Assembly: GCA_037903475.1 (NCBI GenBank)
Contig: JBAJFG010000562.1
Location: forward strand, 558,001-622,000
Source of the DNA: Ancylostoma caninum
Taxonomy: Eukaryota; Nematoda; Chromadorea; Rhabditida; Ancylostomatidae
Direction: 5' to 3'
Length of the DNA stretch: 64,000 nt
In this document: positions 51,421 through 62,510 of the stretch, in pieces
Layout of the letters: every line of letters starts with the position of its first letter
Numbering within the stretch: position 1 is the first letter of the stretch
Notes under the pieces: generated by a model
Seen by the model: only the letters and a program-made list of their open reading frames with translations
Database searches by the model: none
Told to the model about the DNA's origin: nothing
Made by a program: the position numbers and the translations under genes

Positions 51421-53116
51421 AGCACGAGCGACTGGATGAACTTGGAGCACAAAGAGAGAAGTGACGCGTATAAGTACGAAGCACACACAGTACAGCGACA
51501 ATGATGGGCTTTACACACCCCAAAACGTGCCGTTCCAAAACATTCAGAGTAGAGCTCAACAGAGCAATGGTAGATCAAACAATGGAGTGTTTTTTTCTAG
51601 CTGTGCTCTCCCAGACTGTTAGAGTTCTTTATTTTCTGCACCGGCTAACGTTCCGGCAATGTTGCCTTTGTCAGAGCCTGAAAGACGAAGGCACACTTTG
51701 GACTGCCCTCTCAAACGCCTAGAAAAGCAATTCAGTCACGAGGCAAATCAGAAACAACATAAAAAACACAGCCCGGCTAGTGTTCACCTTTGCTTCCGTT
51801 GAGATAGTAGAAAGCCAGACCGCTAATATCGTAAACTGTACTCTTACTTCCTTTTATGAATTAAGGAAATGTCTTAACAGTCTGTGCCTTAGCAGTCTGC
51901 CATAATCGATAGAACCCGCAAAGACGTAGGCATACGAGGCCTGCTCGTTAGTCATTGTAATGCACCATTTTTCCTGTTCATTTTACAACTTTTGGTAGCA
52001 ATCCAACAAGCTCTTAATGTTTTTCGCGTCATGATCTCGGGCTCCAGCGACAGTATCGTGACTCCAACTTGGTTGGCAAAGTTTTCATGGCGCAACATGG
52101 ATGTGCTCCCAGTGGGATGGAAGGTTTTGGTTTATTCAGCCCATCTGAATGTTCTTTCGTGCGAACGTGGGGAGGAAAGCCCGTCAAGATTGATGGGTCA
52201 GTAGATCGAACATTCTAGATTTTGAACATTCTAAATAATTTCATGTATTTCTACATTGTAAGTGCAGATAACATTGACAGGTTATTCGTAGATCACACAC
52301 TTCTAATCACCTCAAAACACACAATGGTCAAGGTCCTGCAACGGAGCAACAGCTCATTTGTGGCGGAGCATCGCTAATCTTCTCTCGTTCTGCCCAAATA
52401 TAGCCTTAAAACTGAGAGTTCCTAAAGTTTTCAATGAAAATGACTAAGACATTGATTTTAGCAGATCATCCCTATATTTTACCATCATAGTGCATTGCAC
52501 TTCTGTCCAACCCGTTAAAGAAGCATTTCAGAACTTCACAATCGTTCTTGAGATTTTCACTTGAGAAGAATCTTCAGGCCATGGATTACAAAGGTGTCCG
52601 TGCTTCCGTGCAAACCTGCCAGAAATCCGTTTTCGGGCCTCAACTTCCAAAGCTTGTAGGCGGTGTCAAAGATGGGATCACAGGGTTCCCCTACCATTCA
52701 CTCTCTTGCTGGTCCCACATGGAAGGAGTCTTCTATCCTGTCAGGTGGCTGAATGATGAGAAACTCTCACAAAAAGTGCGAATTTCGTCATCGTATAGTC
52801 CCGTGAATGCGTGATTCGGAAACTCCAACATATTGCTCTTGGCTCGCCTCCGAACCCGTTCATAAGATCCCAAAGATTTGTGGCTTAAAAGCGGTTTATT
52901 TGTCAGTTTTGCACTGATTCAAGTACGTCACTGTGATCAGCAGCTACTTCAATTTTGTTTTTTCTATTTCTTTTATGGTCTCAAAAACGATTCTGAGGTG
53001 AGACGGTGTGTAATCTTCCATAGCTCGGTTTCTCATGCCAAAAAAATCATCACTTGCGCACACTCCCGAATAATGGATAGATTCATTCTTTCTAAGAACT
53101 CAGCAAACAGGAAAGA
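51421..53116. other. intergenic DNA downstream of gene 6
   Basis: Contains a second hammerhead-like motif (51643-51678, minus). 52470-52700 resembles 39040-39250, the gene 5 3' flank. No gene recognised. Confidence 0.45.
51643..51678 (-). ncRNA. hammerhead-like motif, second copy
   Basis: Minus strand: GGCT, CTGACAA, GGCAACATTGCC (a clean 5-bp stem II with a 2-nt loop), GGAAC, GTT, AGCC. Stem I GGCT/AGCC is the same as at 8846. Two core positions are off consensus (CTGACAA for CTGANGA, GGAAC for GAAAC), so this copy should be inactive. AATAAAG follows about 13 nt on. Confidence 0.4.
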
Positions 53117-53122
53117 TTTATT
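53117..53122 (-). terminator. poly(A) signal of gene 6
   Basis: AATAAA on the minus strand about 53 nt past the gene 6 stop codon. The corresponding gene 5 position reads AGATAAA. Confidence 0.55.
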
Positions 53123-53174
53123 CCTAAATATATGCATATGAATGTGCATATGTGGAGCTTCACTACCTATCCTT

Positions 53175-56100
53175 TCAGAATTTCATGTCTCCGGAGTTAA
53201 CCAACTCTTCAATTCTGCAATTGTTCTTGCCTCTTATCATCTTGAAGAAACCTAAACAAGTTTCATGGTTAAATTTTCGTTTGTTAAAGAAATGCTGATG
53301 ACTAAACCGCTTGTAAACTTGATCCTCTACCACGTTGCTATGCTACTGCTGTTACAACCTATCCGACCAGCTAATTTCTTTAAGTTCTGCTCCATGACTC
53401 CTCAACCTTCTCGTCGATGAAAGTGTAGAGGAAGTTTAGCAGGTTGTTAAATTTTATGCCACATAAACATACCGCCCTCTCCCCAGTCTCGACTCCAGGA
53501 GTTTGCAATGAGCCAATAGGGTACAACGGTTCCATTTGGCAGCTTGTGGTTTCCCCAACCCATAATTTTGATAGAGTGACCACCGTTTCGCTCACCAGCA
53601 ACATGCTGAAAGTTCAAAGAGCATTTCTTGTGTTCCAGCATCTCCGGTAAATGTCATTAGAGATCGAAAAGTTAATGAATGATAAATAGTTCTTATATTA
53701 TAGATGGATTATCTGATTATTTCGCTAGCATTTATGCAGCGAAATTACTCCGAAACCAGCCTCCTTCTGAGTTTTTTAAGCACCATTTCGCAATACTAGA
53801 ACGTACAATTTTTGGCTTTCAAACAAGCCAGCACTTTAATCCATCAGCAGCTTCTCAGAGACAGTCTGAGGAAGAACTTGACTACCAATCTAATGTCAAC
53901 ATTTTTTTGCAGTGCAGCAACAAAATGTTACAATTATAATACATGACTTTTCTTTGCTTTACTCTCCATTTTGTTACTTATTTTTTCAAGAGAGAAATAA
54001 ACGAACCTCGTAAACTCCACTTCCGTAGTAATCCAAATCATCATACGTATCAAATGCTCCATGAACAGGGCCACCTCTCATTATTTCTCTCATGATGGCT
54101 TTTGTGTCGTTTTTAACAAAGTATGCACTTGCAGCTTAAATAGAATTCCTACAATACATACTTAAGGAAAATCCAATACAGCAAATGTACAAAATTTACT
54201 ATTAGAAAAACGAAAGCATATATGGTGAAATTGCGTTTAAAGGTAACGAGTCGATTCTAGGAACCGATGCATCCTTGGAGAAGTCGTTAATCTCATAGCC
54301 ATGGGTAGCAGCAGCTGGGTACAGTCAAAACTATGTATGGCTAAAGATGTTGGTAAGGGGGGAAGGTAATGGCTCAATTTGGGTACACACGTCAGCAAGC
54401 TCACTGAGGCTTGTTGGTCGAGTGATCTAAGGCGCTGCTTCAGAGAACCCGGTCTCTTCGGGGTCCCAGTTCGAATCCCGCCATCGCCTCCCGTACCCAA
54501 GCGATAGGCCGCCGTAGCAGGCCGACCTAGGCCCAAGTAACGCTCTGTGATCGTCCTATCATCAATGACGCTAAATATTCTGAGAAGAAGGCTACGTCGG
54601 ACACGGGAATTCACGCTCACTTCCTTTGCTCGGTTAGTGTGGAAAATATGCGAGTGTCTTTGATGCTTCGCAAACTGGTGCATCGGGGACCAAACAAGCG
54701 AATCTTTTAGGATCAGCCAAGACGCGTATTGCAACTTTCAACGTCGGCCCGTTGGCAGGCCGCTCATGTGAACTGGCAGTAGCACTCAAATGTCGTCGAA
54801 TTGACCCTGCTCTGTGTAAGAAACCAGATCGTCTAGTAACAGTAAAAAGCCATAGGCCACTCGACTGAGTCATAGGCCCTTCGAGATAGTCTACAACGGC
54901 AGTCCACAGACCAGAAACGGTGTGTCGGCTCTCAACGCTTACGCGACTCGCTAGCCTAGTTGCAGTGATTGAAAGTGAAAGTCGAATGATACTCGTGAAA
55001 ATTGTCATCATCACCGCAGATGGCCTCCACTTCTTCTCGGCGTACGCAACAAAGATAGGTTGTTGCAACCACTTAAAAGATGAGTTCTGGATGTTACTTA
55101 ACGAGAATACCGCGGAAAAATAGTAATGAAGATCCACCGTAAGAAGCTGGTGTGGCAAAAGCAAGTGATACTATTTACCTATTTGTTTTAGAAAGACACA
55201 ATCGTTGCCGCAGGAGATCAAAACTGTCAAGTAGGAACGGCAAAGGATGGACACAGATGCCATGGACGCTTTGGGGACAGACAGGGAGTGAAAATGGCGA
55301 GCGCGTCCTGAAATATGCTGACTCTCACAAAATCCCTGTCATGAATGCAAAGTTCCGAAAGCGACGCATCTACTTCTACCGTGCCAACGTGAAGACTCTT
55401 ATCGACTTCGTTCTCGTGCGACATCGTGATCAAAAGCTAGTAACCGACGCTAAGGTTGTACCCTACGAGACAGTAGCCACGCAGCATAGTCCGCTCATCC
55501 GCACACTGCACAATGAAAATCATGCCGCCAAGAAGAACGCACAAGGAACTCTGCGGACCGGCCCGAATCAAGTGGTGGCAGTTCAAAGAGAAGAAAGTCA
55601 TTTTAACTTCCCGCATAGAGGTACCGATGGTCACAATCACGGGTGAAACCTAAGAGAACGCAGCTAAAGATGGGTGATTTGAATTGCGCATCGGGGGCCT
55701 GCGCCTACTTCCTAGGCTTTAACACATAACGGACAATACGACCCACCGGTGGGTCGTACGGGAAGTTACGTAGAGGACAATACGACCCACCGGTAAGTCG
55801 TATCCGTTTTACCCCTTTTCTCAGGTGGAGCTCCCCCAAATTCTGTCCCTTGGGGTTATGGGTTATTCTACCCGCTGAACACGGAAGTGGCATCCGTTTT
55901 GTACCGTAACTGCGGTACAAAAGGATTACTGTAGTCATACTGTAGATGCTGTTGATGTATTTTCTCAGCAAATTTGGACTTCGGGGTTACATGACGTGCT
56001 GAACACAAATACGCCACCAGTCCGGCACCGTAGAGCAGTACTCTAAGGCTACTGTAGCGTTATCGTATGGTTACTGTAGGCATACTGTAGATGCATTTTA

Positions 56101-59100
56101 TCCACCAAATTCAGTGAAACTTTGGCAGTTGGGGGTTTCTAACATGCTGAACACGAATTTGAGATCCATATTCGAGATAGGTGCCATATTCGAGTTCAGA
56201 GTGTAAAATAACCCCAGTGTCGGCCATATTCTGATGAAAAAGCTTCCCCACAGTTCCTACAGTATGATTACAGTAACCCTGCAGTGAAGCGATACGGTAG
56301 ACAATGGATTTCATATTCCTAATCTGTATGTAAAATAGCCCTCCTGCGCAAATATTGGTTGAATTCTGATAGAAAAAGGTCTTTCTACAGTTTCTACAGT
56401 ACATACATACAGTAACACTACAGAAGTGCTTTACCAAGTAAAATAGATCTCATAATTGTGATCAGCATGTCAAATATGCCCTACTTCCAACAACTCCGGT
56501 GAGAAACAAGCGCAAACTCGCTTTGGTCCGAAGTGGCCCTGAGCGGAAAATCTGCGTTGTCGCGAATGTGTTAAAGGCTGCACTACGAGTGGTGAACGTG
56601 TTGACGGCCGTGTCAACGATGGACAAATTTGTGTGATGTTAACACGTTTACCCTGGGTAATCTCAATGAACGCATACGGCCTCTGAAGGACGAAAAAGAA
56701 CACTTGTACATTAGTCGCACGACCCTGCCACTCTCGCTTTCCTTCACAACGATTTACCCTTCTAGCATTCTGAAAGGAAGGGGTAAGGAAGGGAACTTGG
56801 TGTTTATTAAGACTATTCCAACTGCATAAAACCTTACCGTAATACCTATCCTTGCTGTATGGAACTGGATATCCGCGTTGGCAGATCTTCCTGCATTCCG
56901 GGGTATCATAGGATTTACGCGGGCATTCGCCATAATAAACCTGGTCCTTGTGGACACCACATGGATGGAACGCGTACGGTCTACATCCGCGCTGTATACA
57001 GTATACGGTTATCCAAAAAAGCATTCTAAGACATATCTGCACTATAATATCACTTTCAAACGTGCTGCGGCAACAACTATTTGTACGACAAAAAAATACA
57101 CGAGCAATATTTACCTTATATCCATAAGGTCCACCAGTGCAGATACCGTTTCTCATTACGTGTTTCCAAGCCCTTATGTTGGCGCCTCCACGACACCTGG
57201 CAAATTCTCGCAACGTAGTTCGTTTTTTGTGTAATGAATACAAATACTAAAAGTTCTATAAATACTGTCATATCGCTATTTCACCCTACTAAAATGCCTG
57301 CTTATACATAAAATTCGGCATAGAATCGTCGAGAGAACGTTCCGTGTTTACTAATATTTTGAGGAGGTGATGGAAATTTTTGTCCAATGTCGCAATAGTT
57401 TCCGTATATTCTTTTGTTATCTGATCAAAATTACAGTCGCGTGCTGAAGCAGAGTAACATTGAGTGGGCAAAACATACAGAATACTGTGCAGGTCAAGCA
57501 CTCTAACATCACCGAATATGCCATCTGGTCTCTGCGCTGCACAACGTACAACAAAACACAACAACGAGCTTTCTTCGTGTCTTTGTCTTCACATCGAAAC
57601 GCTCGAGTGGAAACGCAAGTAAAACACCGGCACCTCCAACGCCCGACTGCTCTGCCACATCGCGTAGATGGTGCGGCGCGGCAGACCAGGCGGCGATAAA
57701 CAGTGGTTGACCTGCAACTTTGATAAGTGTGCAACAAAAATGCAGCCCGAACAGCGTGCGTCGAGTAGAAATCCTCGCAGCAACTGCTCTCAATCACTGT
57801 CATTACTCCCTCGATTGCTGCTCAAGATTTCGTCCCTTTAGCAGCAATTGCTGAAAAATAGCAGCAATTGAATGGAGCATTGGAGTAGCTGAGGGAGATG
57901 CAGCCATGCTTTTATTCGACGCGATACGCAGTTCGGGCTGCATTCATGCTGCACATTTACTTCACATTTCATTTAATAAAATAGAAGATGATTACCCATA
58001 GCCACAGAATCTGCCGCAACATGATAAGATGTCCGTATCGGACAGGAAAGCCTAAAAATCCGATTTTATGATATTATTATTAAATTTATGCGGAATTTTT
58101 TGCTTATTGGAGTTAAGCATGTCCAGTCGTTGTCGAGCGGGCAGCGGCACTCCTCTTGTAACGCGAATTCATAGATTTATCGCTGTTGTGTATTTCTTTC
58201 TTCGCAACTAATGGTCACAGTGATATTTGTAAGAGATGCACTGCTTCTCAGGCTGCATTCAAACAGTAGGCAAACGTTGGTGGCATGGTGGCAACGAGAG
58301 CACCTGGACGGGAAGGGTCGTTCTTCAACGTTCAATCAACATTTATGTAGAAAAAACCTTTATCTTTCCTTTGGATTGTACGCACAATCTGTCTGTCATG
58401 ACTGATGCAGCTGAAACAGCCCAGCAGGATCCTAAAATTCGATTTAATTTTCGAATAGTTGAATATAAGTAAGCCTGTTCAATTCTGGTATAAGAAACTC
58501 AGAGGCAGTGAGGATTCCTCAAATCAAACGCTCTGTCAACTCACCGCATTTTGTCTGATCACGCACGGTGTTCATGAGGTCAGCGCATTCAGGCCATTTA
58601 TTTCGAGCATCGAATCTAAACTTTCTCAGCTGTCCATTGTTTTACACCATTTATAAGTCATTTGAATCACATGATACCATGTAATAATGTAACCTCATAT
58701 AGTATAATAATCTGTTCCGGCACAATTATTACGGCTCAGACATGCTCATGTAAAACCTCTTCCAATCTCTGAAATATTGAGTTACTGCTCACTCTTCTGG
58801 TGGCTCCACATCATCATCGTCTTGTTTTCTATCTTTTTCGTCCGGCGAAATTAGATATTTCGGATCCAACAGATATTTCATGCGCTCATCTGCTTCGTTG
58901 GGTTCTTCCACCTTTAAAGTGCAAAAATTTGCCCGTTTACCATAGGTTCAACATCCTTATTGTCAACATCTACTAAGAAGACGACAAGGGACTCTACTGA
59001 GCCTGTGTTTTTTCCCTTATATTTTGCTTTTTATAACTGGATTTATGTCGTTTTGCTCTAGTAGTAGGTAGAATTCCATGCTTCCGGGTAGTGGAAACTA

Positions 59101-59713
59101 ACATTTAAAGATGGCATCCGGGACATCATTGCTTGTTAATACTTTCCTTTTGATTTTACAATTAGGTTGGCAACTAACCTCGAACAAATTTTGATGTCGG
59201 CGCAAATATTCAACCAGGTTCTTGCCAGTGAGTTTCTCTGCCTCATGTAGTGGTAATTTTACTGCAAATGGAGTGGGATAAACAATGTGAAGTGATGTAG
59301 CCAAGTTTGATGCATTCCTTTACTGTTTTCTCTGTTTTTCTCTTCTTCATTATCCAATAGCAGTGGGAGAGCGTAGCCAAAACAGGATTTTGTTCCTTTT
59401 ATTTAGTACTTGCCTCTATTTTCTTGTACTAGCTTTCACGTATTTGGGTATTTATACGGTTGTTTACGAGTTTCGCCGGGAGACTAAACATAAATGGACC
59501 CTCATAAACATCTCTGCAGCTCTCTAAGATGATTTGTGAAGAGGTACTTGTGTTTACTATTCGATATTCCACTATGTGTTACATACCTATTAATACCTAC
59601 TGACCTATTAATACCTATTGACCTATTAATCAGGAAGGTAGCTTTTACTTACACTCACCATTTAGGTCCAGTTCTGCTGAAACGGCTACAAGTAGGGCAA
59701 AGAGCACCAACAT
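53175..59713 (-). CDS. cathepsin B-like cysteine protease, gene 6 (complete, 11 exons, 343 aa)
   Basis: Subfamily B, closest to gene 5. Exons 5'->3': 59713-59659, 59261-59179, 58911-58793, 58615-58545, 58431-58358, 58051-57996, 57196-57115, 56991-56838, 54134-54007, 53605-53473, 53251-53175; total 1032 nt, open. Signal peptide [26 protein letters not shown] before the ATG. Blocks: [36 protein letters not shown], acidic [131 protein letters not shown]. Donors of exon 5 (GTTTTT) and exon 9 (GTTCGT) are off consensus but keep phase. The 2.7-kb intron between exons 8 and 9 holds a decayed RTE-type endonuclease behind a tRNA-like sequence and a TACTGTAG-rich repeat. AATAAA at 53117-53122 (minus). 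Confidence 0.94.
54406..54490 (+). other. tRNA-Leu-like sequence directly upstream of a LINE remnant
   Basis: GAGGC/GCCTC ends pair; GGTCGAGTGATCTAAGGCGC is typical of a Leu-tRNA D arm; a long variable-arm-like TCTCTTCGGGG and B box GTTCGAATCCC follow. The T stem does not pair well. Same strand as the RTE endonuclease that begins about 225 nt downstream. Confidence 0.55.
54716..55650 (+). pseudogene. decayed RTE-type LINE, endonuclease domain only
   Basis: Plus strand, several frames: [20 protein letters not shown] (54726-54785) matches the opening of RTE-family endonucleases. [11 protein letters not shown] and [15 protein letters not shown] follow (about 55030-55122), then [40 protein letters not shown] and [11 protein letters not shown] (55290-55503). 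Frame changes and stops interrupt it, and the reverse transcriptase half is absent. It lies antisense in the gene 6 exon 8/9 intron. Confidence 0.75.
55700..56460. repeat. TACTGTAG-rich repeat with ACGACCCACCGGTGGGTCGT palindrome
   Basis: ACAATACGACCCACCGGT occurs twice, near 55733 and 55777; the first is a full palindrome. TACTGTAG-type words and ATGCTGAACACGAAT-type words recur through 55920-56420. Similar 'GTGTTCAGC' words occur at 20-30, 138-152 and 45360. No coding content. Confidence 0.55.
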
Positions 59714-61859
59714 GATGGTACTATAACAGTGAAGTGAAAACGGATGTTACAATTATCATGAAGACGTTTTTATTGACAGTTACAGAACAGAAAACGCTGT
59801 GGCCGTAGTTTTCGTTAGTGTTGAGACAGGGGTTCAAGAGTGAGGCTTATCGAGCTCTGGGTAATCAAACTTTTTTTTTGAAATAGATCGCACCTATAAA
59901 GGATCAAATGATAAAGTGGTAGGTCTTAATCAATCCCGTTTGTGAGACGCGCCACGCATTCGACTTCATCTGCACATCGTAGAGGCAGTGAATGCGTATG
60001 TGCACTATACAGTGACTTGCGGGAGGCATCCGATGAACCAAGTCAGTGCTTCAGCCTCTCAGACTCCTCTGGTACCAATTTACCGACCCCGGAAGGATGG
60101 ATGGCTCGGTTGGTGTTAAAAGCGCAGAAACTATAATGTCTTTGCAAGCGTATTCAACTTCCATGAATCCTAGTAAAGTTGAGAAGTCATGGTTCAAGGC
60201 GGGAGCAGAGAAAACGAAAGAGAAAAACCAACCAAGTTGTCAGTGTTCCCGCACTTCTTGTTTGGCGCAGGAAACATGCCCTTCTAACGCTTTTTAGTGT
60301 GACAGCTAACCCTTTGATGTAGCTTCATTTTGGAGAATCAGGAACAGATCAGATATTCTTCAAGCGTCAAGGTGTAGGTATGCCAGCGCTTTCATAAGTG
60401 TCTCCTTTAATGGTTGTGTCAGTTATAAGAAAAGTCCGCGTACACTGCGAACTGTGAGAGGCAACATTTGAGAGGTACGCTGATGTGTTTCATTTGCAAC
60501 AAACTAACCCCAGTTTCCACAGAAAGGCTGACACATACCACTTGGGCAATCGCAGCGAAAAGAGAAGTATGACTATGTCAATGATTCAGTTAAATGATTT
60601 TGAACGATATCAAAACGTGAATAGGATGGCATTGAACGACTGAAACGGTAGCATATCGCTGTGATTGGTCTGGTAGAACTAAAAACTATAATGCAGAATG
60701 CAAAATGAGAGCTTAAATGGATGAATACATCAGCAAATTGAGCTAAGAAAATCTAAAAACATGGCAAAAAAAAACTATGGCTCTTGGATGGTAGAGCTAT
60801 CATACTGGTCCTTATCAGGTGCTTTTCTACATGAAAGTGAGTTTTTTTTTCACAACCGTAGTTTGGTGTTCTTCACCTTTCTTTGTGCCAAAGATTCTAA
60901 GATGAAATGCAAAGGGTCCAGAAAGATTCTTGAGGACAATATAAATTGATGTTGTGGCTGCAATGAGGTGAGCAGGTAAAAAGCGCTTGGAAAAAGCTAA
61001 AGATAGCTCTATTATGTCAGCTACGATTACACAAGTAGTATCAATTGAAGGCTATTGTAGGGTCATGAAAGTAAGATCATTTGTTTTTTAAAGGAAAAAG
61101 TGCTATACACCACGGAAATTATACGATCAAGTCGCGAAATCAATGTAGAACCCTGCTACCGGCTAGAACTTTAGACTGGTACAAAAATAGTGCAAAACCA
61201 GAAGCACGGAGCTGCTATGAAGGCTACACATGTGTTCCAGTAGGACGCTCAGCACGTAGGTTCGAATATGCTATTCCTTGACAGGTCGGTTGCCGCTATA
61301 ATGACTGTACAAAAAATTATACTGTACATAGCTTTCAGATTATGTCATCGCTCACAAAACTATCAATGTACACACGCTGAAGTTATCAGCTGAAAATACG
61401 ACAATCAAAGCTGACACGTGATTCGAAGGAATGCTACATCGAATTGCTATAAAGTCACGCAAATTCTACAAGACGCACATGGAACTACGGAGAATTCTCA
61501 AAAGAAACTGATTTCAGACTACATAATACCTAAAAATTTTGTGCGCATTCTTTGAAAAAAGTCTGTTTCTCCGATACCACTGTTACGATGAGCATTTTAA
61601 TTGCAATATGTGTATACGTAATGTTGAATTATTGGAAACAGGATTCTGTTGAGTGTGAAACTGTGGGTGATCAATTAAACTCATCTAGCGCAGTTATTCT
61701 CATGTTAGGTGCTTCTCGACGTTCGCTGTTCGCTTTGGATCCTTATCTGTAGAGCTATGAGTGTTCCCCACCTATGTCAGCTTCATATAAGAATTTAGGT
61801 TTCCTCATGCAGTCGCCAGAATAGTAGAGGAATCTTAACTATGTATGTGCATCACTCTA
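59714..61859. other. upstream flank of gene 6
   Basis: Shares blocks with the gene 5 upstream flank. A short ORF at 61081-61281 has four Cys but no recognised domain and no matching copy upstream of gene 5; I do not call it a gene. Confidence 0.45.
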
Positions 61860-62510
61860 TTAGGTTGGCTAGAAAGTAATGTCGGAAATTTTTGTCTTTT
61901 TTTATTTTATTGTAAATTTACTCAACAACATACTCAATCAGCAATATAATCACCATTGTCAGCCATAGAAGAAGACAATGAACCACCTATCGGACATGAT
62001 GTTAATCTCCTTCTCTCAGAAACGCGAGGTCTGGTGGCCGAAGAACTCAGAAAGCCGTTTTGCCATCATCAAATCTAGCTAAAGATTTCTTAGGGAGGAA
62101 AGCCTTGAGAGGAAGGTCAGGAGAATAGGGTGCGTGAGATATGCCCCTGCCCAGCTCATCTATTATAGTTTGAACTGCGTCTCGATGGCAATGGGATGCC
62201 GAGCGTTAACATGGAGGAGGTGTACCGAAGTCCTTCTGTGTCTTTTTTCTCGGAAGGCATCAGCTAATTCCTGAGGCTGTTCGATGTACGCGGTAGCGGT
62301 GACCGCCCTGCCTTGTGAGAGCAGCTCGTTCTTTTGGCATTCAAGAAAAAGGAAGAAGGACCTTGACGGACCTTGGGGTGGAGATCTAGTTAGAACTGTG
62401 TTGGAGGCTCTTCTCTTCGCGGAAGCCAGACGGCACGGCAGGCATTGGAATCGTTGAGGATCCAACCCTTATCTCCTGCAATCATATCTTCCAGGAACTC
62501 CCAGGGTCCT
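61860..62510 (-). pseudogene. truncated mariner transposase with terminal repeat
   Basis: The end at 61860 (TTAGGTTGGCTAGAAAGTAA) is a typical mariner terminal repeat. Reading minus from about 62490: DKGWILNDSN, then KNELLSQGRAVTATAYIEQP, LLHVNARHPIA and PYSPDLPLKAF, in the order of the mariner catalytic domain. Frames change twice. The second catalytic Asp (H-D-N-A-R) is Val, so it is dead. The other end of the element is missing. Confidence 0.75.

Noticed and set aside
54237..55164. Long minus-strand ORFs (165 and 176 codons)
   Set aside because: They are antisense to the RTE endonuclease remnant and show no domain; the plus strand explains the sequence.
56470..57243. A 257-codon minus-strand ORF taken as one protein
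   Set aside because: It reads through gene 6 exons 7 and 8 and the intron between them. Only the exon parts match cathepsin B, and both ends fit splice sites.
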